Shown here: positions 35,437-43,863 of the stretch, piece after piece
How the letters are laid out: each line of letters starts with the position of its first letter
How positions within the stretch are numbered: the first letter of the stretch is position 1
NCBI RefSeq assembly: GCF_004345425.1
Contig: NZ_SLVP01000008.1
Coordinates: forward strand, 240,624 to 304,623
Source of the DNA: Paenibacillus sp. BK033
GTDB lineage: Bacteria > Bacillota > Bacilli > Paenibacillales > Paenibacillaceae
DNA: 64,000 bases
Reading direction: 5' to 3'
Notes under the pieces: generated by a model
Seen by the model: the letters and a program-made list of their open reading frames with translations, nothing else
Database searches by the model: none
What the model was told of the DNA's origin: nothing
Translations under genes and position numbers: made by a program

Positions 35437-36372
35437 TCAGTTAGAAGAAGTGGGCAGCTCGTCGAGCAGCTCCTCGAACCAAGCTGCTCGCTCCAGCGCG
35501 GCGGGGATATCGCCGACGCCGTCTTCGTCGCACCATGCGGTAGACAGTACCGCATGAGCGAAACCCCACGCCAGTAGCCTGGCGTGGTCCAAACCAAGGG
35601 CGCCGCACAACAGCTCCGCGCGGCGCCGGATCACTTCCCGCTGCCCCTTCGGCGGCAGCTGGTTCAAGAGCAGCGGAATCGTTCCGTATTCCGCTTCCCC
35701 AACCACGCCCTTCGGGTCAATGGCCAGCCATCCCGGCCCGCCATGACCCGAAGACAAAATATTCCCATGGTGCAAGTCACCATGGAGCAAGAACAACCCG
35801 CCGCCCTCTCCGAGCAGGCGGCGAAAAACCGCCTCCGCGCGGCCGACCACGCGCTCCGGCAGCGGCCCCGTGCCGCCGCCATGCCGCTGGTGCAGCCGGG
35901 CGAGGCCCGCGGCCCAGTCCGCTACGGACGGGAATTCTCCCCCGTCCGGCGCGGGAACCGCCAGCCGCCGCATCACCTCGGCGGCCGCGAGCGTCCGCTC
36001 GTCGTCGCCAAGCTCCGACTCCGCCAGCGTAAGCCCAGGCTGGACGCGCTCAATCAATAGCGCGCCCCGCTCCTCGTCCGCGGCAAGCACGCGCACCGCG
36101 CCGCGGCCGTCATATAGCCGCAGAGCCGCCAGCTCCGTGCGGAATTCCCGGCTTGGCACGCCAAGCTTGAGTACGGCGGGCGTTCCGTCCCGCAGCACGG
36201 CCGGGGCAACAAAATTATAAGACAAAACAAAAGGAGACGGCAGTTCCACCGTCATCCCCCATTTTTCCTCGCAGTCCTGCAGCAGCTTATCGAAGCCCGC
36301 CAGCCACTGCTCTCCTTTTTCGCCGTGAACCGATCTGATCGTCTGACACAAATGCTCTGGAATCTGCATCAT
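35437..36372 (-). CDS. Aminoglycoside phosphotransferase family protein, APH(6)/hydroxyurea kinase-like
   Basis: A 311-residue kinase of the streptomycin 6-kinase family. The Brenner motif HGDLHHGN (197-204) holds the catalytic Asp199, and IDPKGVVGE (218-226) holds the metal-binding Asp in the form typical of APH(6). The N-lobe lysine is in AVLKLG (66-71). It may inactivate streptomycin, but family members are also housekeeping kinases of unknown substrate. GC content is higher than in the neighbours. GGGGGAG precedes two adjacent ATGs. Confidence 0.8.
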   Translation of the reverse strand: MMQIPEHLCQTIRSVHGEKGEQWLAGFDKLLQDCEEKWGMTVELPSPFVLSYNFVAPAVLRDGTPAVLKLGVPSREFRTELAALRLYDGRGAVRVLAADEERGALLIERVQPGLTLAESELGDDERTLAAAEVMRRLAVPAPDGGEFPSVADWAAGLARLHQRHGGGTGPLPERVVGRAEAVFRRLLGEGGGLFLLHGDLHHGNILSSGHGGPGWLAIDPKGVVGEAEYGTIPLLLNQLPPKGQREVIRRRAELLCGALGLDHARLLAWGFAHAVLSTAWCDEDGVGDIPAALERAAWFEELLDELPTSSN

Positions 36373-36444
36373 ACACTCTCCCCCGGCATTCTTACGCTCG
36401 CCATTCTCTTATTTACCAACTTGGGCTCTCCTTCACCAATACGG

Positions 36445-37515
36445 CTACAGCTTAACCGGAATAACGCATACCGGCTGGGAAATCTCGATCGAATAACCCG
36501 TATACACCGGCATACCCGACTCGCTGATGCGGAATACCGCTGCGTTATCGGTATCCTTGTTCGCCGTAATCGCGAATTGACCGCCCGGTACCAAGGCAAA
36601 ATGCCGCGGATGCTTTCCTTCCGTCGACGCATGCCCAACCAGCGTCAGCTGGCCGCTCTCCGCGTCCACCGCAAATACGGCAAGACTGTCATGACCGCGG
36701 TTCGAGCCATAAAGGAAACGGCCGTCCTCGGAAATCGCGATTTCCGCGGTGCCATTCGCTTCAGCGAACCCTTCCGGCAAAGTCGATACCGTCTGCACGG
36801 CCTCAAGCGTACCTTTGGACGCATCATAACGGAAGGAAATGATCGTCGAATCCAGCTCGTTAATCACAAAAGCAAACTGCCCGTTCGGATGGAATCTCAT
36901 ATGGCGCGGACCCGCACCGGGCTGCACCACGGTCTCGCCGTGACGGACCAGCTTGCGGTTTTCTTTGTCCAGCGTGTAAGCGACGATCCGGTCAATCCCG
37001 AGATCCGGCACAAAAATATAGTTGCCGTCCGGGCTGAAGTTCGTGCTGTGCGGATGCGGCGTCTTCTGGTTCGGGTGAGGGCCGCTTCCTTCATGCTGCT
37101 GAATATCGAGAATCTCGCCGATCTCCCCGTTATCCGAGAGCGACACAAGGCTGATCCGGCCGCCATGGTAGCTGCACAGCAGTACAAATTCGCTGTTCGC
37201 ATCACGCTGAATATGGCAGGACGGCGCCGTAATGGCAAGCTTACGGTTTAATGGAGCAAGACCGCCGACTTCGATCGAAAAAGCAACCGCATCGCCAACC
37301 TTCGCCCCTTCCGCATCCGCGCCTTCCGCGATGGCATACAGTCTGTTTTTCGCCGCATCAACGTTAAGGAAGGTTGGATTTTTTAATCCGGATACCTGCT
37401 CCTTGAGCGTAAGCGTCCCTTCCGCCGCATCAAATTCGTAACGGTACACGCCGCTGTTCTCCGCTTCCGCGTAAGAGCCGATAAATACCGTCAATTTGTC
37501 ATTATGTAAGGTCAT
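36445..37515 (-). CDS. Lactonase family protein (6-phosphogluconolactonase YkgB/Pgl-like)
   Basis: A 356-residue predicted seven-bladed beta-propeller of the lactonase family. Repeated blades show segments such as HPRHFALVPGG and GPRHMRFHPNG, plus HPHSTNFSPDGNYIFVPDLG. Members hydrolyse 6-phosphogluconolactone in the pentose phosphate pathway, although many Bacillota proteins of this family are uncharacterised. GGGAGGAT lies before ATG. It is monocistronic, with no obvious terminator before the APH-like gene. Confidence 0.87.
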   Translation of the reverse strand: MTLHNDKLTVFIGSYAEAENSGVYRYEFDAAEGTLTLKEQVSGLKNPTFLNVDAAKNRLYAIAEGADAEGAKVGDAVAFSIEVGGLAPLNRKLAITAPSCHIQRDANSEFVLLCSYHGGRISLVSLSDNGEIGEILDIQQHEGSGPHPNQKTPHPHSTNFSPDGNYIFVPDLGIDRIVAYTLDKENRKLVRHGETVVQPGAGPRHMRFHPNGQFAFVINELDSTIISFRYDASKGTLEAVQTVSTLPEGFAEANGTAEIAISEDGRFLYGSNRGHDSLAVFAVDAESGQLTLVGHASTEGKHPRHFALVPGGQFAITANKDTDNAAVFRISESGMPVYTGYSIEISQPVCVIPVKL

Positions 37516-37669
37516 GAATATTATCCTCCCGCTTTTATAGAATGTTCCTTATATTGTACCCTCTCATTCCGCATAAACCAAGCCTTTCGCTCCGCATGGA
37601 CAACAGCCCGAAATAAGCCTACACTGTTTTTATCGAATCCGTTATTTACGAAAGGGGCGAAAACAAAAA

Positions 37670-37885
37670 TTGGCTATCAACCGTAGACTGACGACTGATC
37701 CGGACTTTGAAGAGGCCGTAAAGCGTAAATATCCGGTACGCGTATTCAAAGACGACTTTATCGTGAACAACGGCGGCACGGTCATTCGTTTTGACGACAG
37801 CATCGTTGTCATTCAATCCAGCGTGAGCGACCTCGTCTACTATACAAGGGCGGAATGCGAGTTTTTCGAGGTCCGGAAAAAATGA
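37670..37885 (+). CDS. Hypothetical protein (71 aa, TTG start)
   Basis: A 71-residue acidic-basic mixed protein with no signal or membrane segment and no recognised domain. The only plausible start is TTG at 37670, eleven bases after AAAGGGGCG. The C-half reads as alternating beta strands (IRFDDSIVVIQSSV). It precedes mqnB in the same direction by 61 bases, so it may be co-transcribed. Confidence 0.6.
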   Translation: MAINRRLTTDPDFEEAVKRKYPVRVFKDDFIVNNGGTVIRFDDSIVVIQSSVSDLVYYTRAECEFFEVRKK

Positions 37886-37946
37886 CAGCCGCCTTTATTT
37901 AGCGCTATAATTAATTTAGTACTAAGCTATCAAAGGAGTTTGCAGC

Positions 37947-38609
37947 ATGAGCGAAAATGGAAAAATACTCGTCATGACCGCCGTCGCGGTTGAACGGGAT
38001 GCCGTCCTGCGCGGCCTTAACGGCGACGACCGCTTCGAGGTGATGGAAGCCGGCGTTGGTCCGGTGGAAGCCGCCGTCAGCACGGCAACGGTCCTGGCTG
38101 CGGCAGGCCCAGACGCCTATCGCCTCGTCATTTCCGTAGGTATCGCGGGAGGATTTAAGGAACGTGCCGAGGTGGGCACGCTGGTTGTCTCCAGCGCAAT
38201 CATTGCCGCCGATCTTGGCGCCGAGACGCCGGAGGGCTTCCACAGCGTGGACAAGCTTGGGTTCGGCTCCGCTCATATCGATGTGGATGCGGAGCTTGCC
38301 GAGCGTCTGACTTCGGCGCTTCAGGCTGCCGGACTGCAGACCGCGCTTGGCCCCGTCCTTACCTTATCTACGGTTACGGGCTCTGCCGAGACGGCTGCCG
38401 GGCTGGCCGAACGGATTCCCGGCGCTGCCGCGGAAGCGATGGAGGGCTTTGGCGTTGCCGCCGCTGCCCGCCGCGCGGGTCTGCCCGTGCTGGAGCTGCG
38501 CGCGATTTCGAATCCGGTTGGCCCGCGTGACCGCAGCGCTTGGCGAATTAAGGATGCCCTTCAAGCTCTCGAAGCTGCAGGCTCCGTATTACGGGAGGTT
38601 ATTGGATGA
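37947..38609 (+). CDS. mqnB: Futalosine hydrolase
   Basis: A 220-residue enzyme of the nucleoside phosphorylase/hydrolase fold, converting futalosine to dehypoxanthine futalosine plus hypoxanthine in the futalosine route to menaquinone. Visible motifs are VISVGIAGGF, the substrate-binding AMEGFGVAAAARR (in place of the MTAN EMEGAA motif) and ELRAISNPVGPRD. GGAG lies eight bases before ATG. mqnD overlaps its stop (ATGA), confirming the pathway assignment. Confidence 0.92.
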   Translation: MSENGKILVMTAVAVERDAVLRGLNGDDRFEVMEAGVGPVEAAVSTATVLAAAGPDAYRLVISVGIAGGFKERAEVGTLVVSSAIIAADLGAETPEGFHSVDKLGFGSAHIDVDAELAERLTSALQAAGLQTALGPVLTLSTVTGSAETAAGLAERIPGAAAEAMEGFGVAAAARRAGLPVLELRAISNPVGPRDRSAWRIKDALQALEAAGSVLREVIG

Positions 38610-39448
38610 AAATCGCTTTTTCCCCGTGTCCGAACGACACGTTTGTATTCCATGCCCTGACGCATGGACTTGTTCCCGGTGCGCCGGAATTTGAAGTGAT
38701 GTATGCCGATATCGACATAACGAACAATCTGGCTGCAAACGGCGACAGCGATCTCGACGTGCTCAAGATTTCTTACGCTGCCCTGCCGTGGGTATTAAAA
38801 GACTACGCGCTTCTGCCATGCGGCGGCGCTCTGGGCCGGGGCTGCGGCCCGCTTGTTCTTACGAAAGACAAGCTGGAGGACGCATCCTCCCTTAGCGGCA
38901 AACGGGTTGCCGTTCCAAGCGAACGCTCGACTGCTTACCTGCTGTTCCGTCTCTGGGCAGCGCAAAATGTTCCGGGAGGCGTTGGCGAAATTATCGTGAT
39001 GCCATTCCACGAGATCATGCCTGCCGTGCGCGACGGCAAAATCGACGCCGGCCTTGTTATTCACGAAGCCCGCTTCACGTACCAGAATTATGACCTGTCC
39101 ATGCTGGTTGACCTTGGCAGCTGGTGGGAATCCGATACCGGCCTGCCGATTCCGCTTGGCGCCATTATCGCCCGCCGTTCTCTCGACCTGGGAGCCATCT
39201 CCGGCTGGATCGAACAATCCGTCCAATATGCGTGGAAGCATCCTGAAGCGTCGAAGGATTATGTCATGCAGCATGCGCAGGAAATGGATCCGTCCGTCGC
39301 CCAGCAGCACATCGATTTGTACGTGAACGACTTCACGGGCAACCTGGGCAGCAGCGGTTATGCCGCGATCACTACGCTGCTCACGCGCGCAGCCGATGAA
39401 GGTCTCGTACCTGCGATCGACCCGGCGCTTCTCGAGTTTCCGGGTTAA
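38606..39448 (+). CDS. mqnD: 1,4-dihydroxy-6-naphthoate synthase
   Basis: A 280-residue periplasmic-binding-protein-fold enzyme that cyclises cyclic dehypoxanthine futalosine to 1,4-dihydroxy-6-naphthoate. The N-terminal motif FSPCPNDTFVFHAL and the segments AVPSERSTAYLLFRLW and GLVIHEARFTYQ are diagnostic of MqnD. Translationally coupled to mqnB by a four-base overlap. The other futalosine genes (mqnA, mqnC, mqnE) are not in the window. Confidence 0.95.
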   Translation: MKIAFSPCPNDTFVFHALTHGLVPGAPEFEVMYADIDITNNLAANGDSDLDVLKISYAALPWVLKDYALLPCGGALGRGCGPLVLTKDKLEDASSLSGKRVAVPSERSTAYLLFRLWAAQNVPGGVGEIIVMPFHEIMPAVRDGKIDAGLVIHEARFTYQNYDLSMLVDLGSWWESDTGLPIPLGAIIARRSLDLGAISGWIEQSVQYAWKHPEASKDYVMQHAQEMDPSVAQQHIDLYVNDFTGNLGSSGYAAITTLLTRAADEGLVPAIDPALLEFPG

Positions 39449-39454
39449 CCTTTT

Positions 39455-39502
39455 GGGAGTCCCCATCAACCGTTATGGTGAAGGGGACTCCCTTTTATTT
39501 TT
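39455..39502 (+). terminator. Terminator after mqnD
   Basis: Perfect 10-bp stem GGGAGTCCCC / GGGGACTCCC followed by TTTTATTTTT. Confidence 0.92.
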
Positions 39503-39564
39503 CTCTTGAAGAATAAGCTAATGGTGAGGATAATGCCAAATGCCATTCATTTTGCGATATCCCG

Positions 39565-39627
39565 CATCGTTAAGCACTCGCCCATCACTCTTTCTCGCCA
39601 CCTTAACGATGTCACACATCGTTAAGG
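39565..39627. repeat. CCTTAACGATG palindrome and half-copy
   Basis: CCTTAACGATG-TCACA-CATCGTTAAGG at 39601-39627 is a perfect 11-bp inverted repeat, and a half-site GCATCGTTAAG lies at 39565-39575. The same family forms the array at 63.6-63.87 kb. Confidence 0.75.
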
Positions 39628-39652
39628 GAGAATCCCGTGAGCGAGCCAGAAC

Positions 39653-39691
39653 GAAAAAGAGCTGCCCAACGATACCCTCGCTGGCAGCTCT
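39653..39691 (-). terminator. Terminator of the 39-residue membrane protein gene
   Basis: Minus-strand stem AGAGCTGCC / GGCAGCTCT (inner AGCGA..TCGTTG arms) followed by TTTTCGTT. Confidence 0.85.
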
Positions 39692-39713
39692 CATCTATTT
39701 CCTTACGATCCGA

Positions 39714-39833
39714 CTATACGTCGGAATCGTCCCATTTTTTCGAATATGCTTTCTTTGTGACCCATAGGGTCATCCAGGTGAGTATAACTACAATAATGGC
39801 TGCAAAAATCCATACTCCAACAGGAACGTTCAT
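39714..39833 (-). CDS. Small single-pass membrane protein (39 aa)
   Basis: A short frame with GAAGGGGG nine bases before ATG and its own strong terminator. The product is VPVGVWIFAAIIVVILTW (one transmembrane helix), then a short basic-acidic tail ending YSKKWDDSDV. Topology N-out/C-in is likely by the positive-inside rule. It resembles small accessory subunits of membrane transporters or oxidases in size and shape, but no specific family was recognised and no partner is adjacent. Confidence 0.7.
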   Translation of the reverse strand: MNVPVGVWIFAAIIVVILTWMTLWVTKKAYSKKWDDSDV

Positions 39834-39988
39834 CTGCAACTACCCCCTTCTCGCCTATTACTACTATCTTAACGGACAATACGGGAGCGTATGCAGTCTA
39901 AATATTAACATTTTGCAACGGTTTTCACCGTAATCTGTCATTCGGAGGCATGCAGCCCCTGCTTAAGGGCAAACTAACGATAGATGCC

Positions 39989-40885
39989 TTAGCGGTAAGC
40001 GCGGAGGAACTCCACCGCCTTGCGGATATCCTCCTCCGGACGGTGTCCGACTTCGCGTTCAATCGTCAGATAGCCGTTGTACCCAATATCCTGCAGCGCC
40101 TTCAGGTAACGGTCAAACGGAACGCTGCCTTCCCCAAGCGGAACCTCGCGGAATAAAGCGCCGTCGCTTGCCATATCGGCGATAATGTCATGGCTCATCC
40201 CCGCAAAGCCCAGGTAGCCGTATACGACGCGCGGATCAATCTCGGCCGCCAGCTTTATGCCGTCCTTCGCATGCGTATGAACGATGTAATCCTTCAGAAG
40301 ATAAACGCCTTGAACCGGATCATCGCCGGTTACCATCACCATATTCGCCGGGTCGAAGTTTACCGAAACGCCGTTTGTCGTAAGCGAATCCAGGAAAGAC
40401 TTTAATCGCTCAGCAGGCTCAGGACCCGTCTCAATCGCAAAATACGCCCCCATGCTGCTTGCGTAGCTGCTTAATTCTTCGCAGGAAGACTGCATCGCAG
40501 CGTAGATGGGCGAACTCGCATCATCCGGAACGATACCGATATGCGTCGTTACGATGTTGGTGCCCAAATCAAGCGCAAGCTCGAGGATCCGCTTGGACTT
40601 GTCGATTTTGGCCGGATTAGCCTGCGCATCCTGGAAGCCGTGTCCCCCAAGATCGCCGCACAAAGCCGAAATCGTAAGGCCAAGCGACGAAATGCGGTCC
40701 TTCAGCTCGCGGCGAGCCGAAGCGGACAAGTTCGCAGGATCCGTCTCGCCGCTGACCGCGTAGATCTGTACGCCTTCCGCTCCAACCTCGACTGCTTTCT
40801 TCAACCCTTCCTGCAGTCCAATACCAAAGCTCTCGACAATAACGCCAACCGGATTGCTAATCTTCGGTTTCACCAGATCTGTCAT
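39989..40885 (-). CDS. Sugar phosphate isomerase/epimerase (xylose isomerase-like TIM barrel)
   Basis: A 298-residue TIM-barrel protein of AP-endonuclease family 2. Metal-site residues appear in VTTHIGI, AIETGPE, NFDPANM, HTHAKDG and YLTIEREVG. Family members isomerise or epimerise keto sugars or inositol derivatives. It starts three bases after the stop of the oxidoreductase gene and forms a two-gene operon, suggesting joint processing of a carbohydrate. The AraC gene across the divergent promoter probably regulates both. Confidence 0.88.
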   Translation of the reverse strand: MTDLVKPKISNPVGVIVESFGIGLQEGLKKAVEVGAEGVQIYAVSGETDPANLSASARRELKDRISSLGLTISALCGDLGGHGFQDAQANPAKIDKSKRILELALDLGTNIVTTHIGIVPDDASSPIYAAMQSSCEELSSYASSMGAYFAIETGPEPAERLKSFLDSLTTNGVSVNFDPANMVMVTGDDPVQGVYLLKDYIVHTHAKDGIKLAAEIDPRVVYGYLGFAGMSHDIIADMASDGALFREVPLGEGSVPFDRYLKALQDIGYNGYLTIEREVGHRPEEDIRKAVEFLRAYR

Positions 40886-40888
40886 CGC

Positions 40889-41995
40889 TTATACGCCCTC
40901 CCGCGCCGCAGCGGTCCCGTAAGCCGCCGTATCCTTATTTAAGACCACTTCGGTGCCGCGCTCCGCCGATTCATAGACGGCTTGAAGCATCCGCATCAGC
41001 TCTACGCCGTCCTCCACCGGGCTGATCGGCTCGGCTTTGCCGAAGCAGCAATCCACAAAATGAGCGACCTCCAGATCGAAGCTGTCCTGGAACTGGAACG
41101 AGAGATGATCCAGCTGCGGCTCAATATTTACGATTTTATTGAACTGCTCCGTTACGATGACGAGCTTCGGATCAATCTCCGCTCCGCCTTTGGTGCCGTA
41201 AATTTTGCTGCTCATTTCGTTCTGCGCGGCATGCAGCGTGTAGCTGATATCGACATACAGCGAAGCGCCGTTCTCGAAGCGGATAAGCGCATTCGCCATA
41301 TCTTCCACATCGTTAAGCGAAGCGTCGTAATCCGCCGCTTTATAGAAGCTTAAGCCTTCGATATGCGACCGGTTGCCCAGCTTGCTGTACGTATTCCCGC
41401 TGACCGATACAGGCTTTGGCTTGCCCATCAGATACCAGCACAAATCGATCATATGTACGCCGACATCAATCAGCGGTCCGCCGCCCGAGCGTTCGGAATC
41501 CGCAAACCATCCGCCCGGGTTGCCCAAGCGCCGGATGGCCGATGCTTTCGCGTAATAAATGTCTCCGAGCTGGCCGCTTTCCGCATACTGCTTCACAAGC
41601 TGCGCTTGGTCGGCATATCTGCGGACGAAGCCTACAAGCAGCTGCTTGCCGGAACGCTTGACCGCTTCCTGTACGGCAAGCGCCTGCTCAACCGTCTTCG
41701 CCAGAGGCTTCTCGCATAGCACATGCTTGCCGGCATCCAGAGCAGCCACCGCAATCTCGGCATGACTGTTATTCCAGGTACAGATGCTTACCGCATCAAT
41801 CTCCGGATTCGCCAGCAAATCTTTATAGTTATCGTAAACATGAGGGATGCCGTAAGCTTCGGCCTTCTCCCGCGCGCGTGCCCCGTTCAAATCCGCGATT
41901 GCCGCAAGCTCCACCTCGGGGTGAACCGAATAGCCATGCAAATGCGAGCCCGATATCGACCCCGCCCCAATAACTCCAACCTTTAATTTCGTCAT
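40889..41995 (-). CDS. Gfo/Idh/MocA family oxidoreductase
   Basis: A 368-residue NAD(P)-dependent sugar or cyclitol dehydrogenase. The Rossmann motif GVIGAGSISGSH (5-16), the family hallmark CEKPLAKT near residue 94, and GGGPLIDVGVHMIDL with the catalytic-region histidine near residue 180. ATG 41995 is nine bases after GGAGGAG; the longer frame lacks a ribosome site. It pairs with the isomerase downstream, as in inositol or oligosaccharide catabolic operons, but the substrate is not inferable. Confidence 0.9.
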   Translation of the reverse strand: MTKLKVGVIGAGSISGSHLHGYSVHPEVELAAIADLNGARAREKAEAYGIPHVYDNYKDLLANPEIDAVSICTWNNSHAEIAVAALDAGKHVLCEKPLAKTVEQALAVQEAVKRSGKQLLVGFVRRYADQAQLVKQYAESGQLGDIYYAKASAIRRLGNPGGWFADSERSGGGPLIDVGVHMIDLCWYLMGKPKPVSVSGNTYSKLGNRSHIEGLSFYKAADYDASLNDVEDMANALIRFENGASLYVDISYTLHAAQNEMSSKIYGTKGGAEIDPKLVIVTEQFNKIVNIEPQLDHLSFQFQDSFDLEVAHFVDCCFGKAEPISPVEDGVELMRMLQAVYESAERGTEVVLNKDTAAYGTAAAREGV

Positions 41996-42085
41996 TGCCA
42001 GCATCTCCTCCATGTTTCCTATAATCAGTTGCAACCTGCACTATGTTCAATTTATCATGAGTATAAAAAGAGAGGAATGAACAGC

Positions 42086-42952
42086 ATGGCTCAAATCATG
42101 GATTATATGATCAGTTCGCAGCCCCTTCGCATGATCGATTTAACGGTGGATCCCGCCAAGCTGTCCGTTCGTTCTCTTGTTATTCGAAACGTGGGCCATT
42201 TGCCTGGCCGGACTCTATTCCGTCAAGGGGCGGTTTTTCAATATTGGGCGATCGTTTATATTGCGGGAGGTTCGGGCATTTACCGCGTTGACGATGGGGA
42301 GGCGCAGCGGGTGACGGCCGGCAGTCTGTTCTTGTTCCAGCCCGGCTTTCTTTATGATTACGGTCCTGCCCCGGATGGCTATTGGGATGAATATTACTTT
42401 ACCATCGAGGGGACACGGTACCGGGAGTGGCTCGAGCATTGGCCCATCCTCCCGAACACGGTCATGCATCCGGGCGAGGACGCTTCCTCGCAGAACCGGA
42501 TCGACCGCATCTTTGCGCTAATGGACAGCGGTACCCCGGCCGATGCCGACCGCGCAGCTCTGACGCTCGAATCGCTCCTCTACGACTGGGTGCAAAGCTG
42601 CCAGTCCACTCCCGCCGCTCAAGGCAAGACGGCCCGCCTTGCCCAGCTGCTCGAGGCCTTGTCCGGCACTTTGCTTGAACCTTTTGACGCGGCGGCTTTT
42701 GCCGAGCGTCATCACTGGGCGTTGTCGACGCTGCGCCGAACGGTCAGCGAGTATACCGGCTTCGCCCTGCATGAATACGTCCATCGGCTAAAAATGGCCG
42801 AAGCCAAAAACCGCCTGCTCAATACCGAGCAGACGGTCAAGGAAATCGCCGCGGCGCTAGGCTACGGCGACGTGTTTTATTTTTCGCGGCTGTTTAAGAA
42901 GATTACCGGGGAAGCGCCCCAGCTGTTCCGCCGCAACATGCGTTCGAAATGA
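42086..42952 (+). CDS. AraC family transcriptional regulator
   Basis: A 288-residue regulator with an N-terminal cupin sugar-sensing domain (GAVFQYWAIVYIAGG, then GSLFLFQPGFLYDYGP) and a C-terminal double helix-turn-helix (MAEAKNRLLNTEQTVKEIAA then GYGDVFYFSRLFKKITG). It is divergent from the oxidoreductase/isomerase operon, its likely target. Two in-frame ATGs compete: 42077 is one base from AGAGG, and 42086 is ten bases from it; the latter is chosen. Confidence 0.9.
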   Translation: MAQIMDYMISSQPLRMIDLTVDPAKLSVRSLVIRNVGHLPGRTLFRQGAVFQYWAIVYIAGGSGIYRVDDGEAQRVTAGSLFLFQPGFLYDYGPAPDGYWDEYYFTIEGTRYREWLEHWPILPNTVMHPGEDASSQNRIDRIFALMDSGTPADADRAALTLESLLYDWVQSCQSTPAAQGKTARLAQLLEALSGTLLEPFDAAAFAERHHWALSTLRRTVSEYTGFALHEYVHRLKMAEAKNRLLNTEQTVKEIAAALGYGDVFYFSRLFKKITGEAPQLFRRNMRSK

Positions 42953-42980
42953 AATAAGACCCGCGAGGGTCTTATTTCAC
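42951..42980. terminator. Bidirectional terminator between araC-type gene and tgl
   Basis: Perfect 12-bp stem GAAATAAGACCC / GGGTCTTATTTC with GCGA loop between convergent genes. Confidence 0.88.
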
Positions 42981-43015
42981 CTGCGCGCATCTGAGATGGG
43001 CTAGCTTGACTCTTC

Positions 43016-43780
43016 CTACAACCTTACCGCAAAGCGGGTGCCTCGAGCGGCGATCTGCTGCAGATGCTTAAAGTTCGGATGGACGACCAGATCGTCGAGA
43101 TAGGCCGACTCCATGCTGAACGGCTCGCGCATTCTGTTCAACGCCGCCACAATTTGCTGCCCCGACTCGATGCCGATGCCGTGGCCGAAGAAGAGGTTCT
43201 CCGACAGCTTCACGACGTTTTCCCCTTGCCATTCCGGCGTTTCCCGGTCGAAATCCGGATTTCGGAAGTACATCACGTCTCCCGGATACGATTCGTTCTT
43301 GTTATGTGTCGTAATGAACCACAAGTCGCTGTCATGGTTCCAATCCCGCAGATAAAGCGGATTAAACAGCCTGTTAAACATCTGCTCCCCGATTGTATCC
43401 AGCACCGCTTTGTACAGCAGGATGACAATCGCCGTAGCGCATTCGAACCCGTATAACTCGCCATTCTCAAAAATATCATTTATGGCATCCGACGGTCTCA
43501 CGCCGGGATTCATCTGAAAGCCGCCATTCTCCGTACGAGTCCAGTAACGCGGATTGCATCTGGATTCCCGGAATACCGCGAAGTCCGCCCGGCTGTCCTG
43601 CAGCATTCTCGCCGCATTTACCGTACGGTCCCGCAGGCGCAGCTCGAACCGGAGCGCATCCATTGAATCATATTGGTAGACAACGGGACTGTTCTGCTTG
43701 CCTTGCAGCACGTCCCGCTCGACCGGCGTTAACGCAAACGGGTTAATCTCCCCGGCGTCATTGCCCGAAATTTGAAGCAT
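43016..43780 (-). CDS. tgl: Protein-glutamine gamma-glutamyltransferase (spore coat transglutaminase)
   Basis: A 254-residue enzyme matching the Bacillus spore transglutaminase, which cross-links coat proteins by epsilon-(gamma-glutamyl)lysine bonds. The catalytic segment YGFECATAIVI contains Cys114 with Glu113 beside it, corresponding to the Cys116/Glu115 pair of B. subtilis Tgl; DLWFITTHN and EWQGENVV are also conserved. GGGAGGGG lies seven bases before ATG. A sigma-K-like promoter fits mother-cell expression. Confidence 0.92.
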   Translation of the reverse strand: MLQISGNDAGEINPFALTPVERDVLQGKQNSPVVYQYDSMDALRFELRLRDRTVNAARMLQDSRADFAVFRESRCNPRYWTRTENGGFQMNPGVRPSDAINDIFENGELYGFECATAIVILLYKAVLDTIGEQMFNRLFNPLYLRDWNHDSDLWFITTHNKNESYPGDVMYFRNPDFDRETPEWQGENVVKLSENLFFGHGIGIESGQQIVAALNRMREPFSMESAYLDDLVVHPNFKHLQQIAARGTRFAVRL

Positions 43781-43812
43781 TCTCCTACCCCTCCCATGAT
43801 CATGCCATGGGT

Positions 43813-43842
43813 TATTGTACGTGTAAGAGACAGGATTTGTGC
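43813..43842 (-). promoter_or_regulatory. Possible sigma-K promoter of tgl
   Basis: Minus-strand GCAC (43839-43842), a 17-base spacer, then CGTACAATA (43813-43821), one mismatch from the sigma-K -10 form CATAnnnTA. Position 33 bases before the start and the gene's known late mother-cell role support it. Confidence 0.35.
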
Positions 43843-43863
43843 TCTTCCGCCTGGCTTAAGCCT

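Noticed and set aside
43820..43850. Short matches to sequencing adapters (TAAGAGACAG and TGTGCTCTTCCG within 30 bases)
   Set aside because: The matches are partial, the flanking genes are intact, and the region makes sense as the tgl promoter, so coincidence is more likely than contamination.
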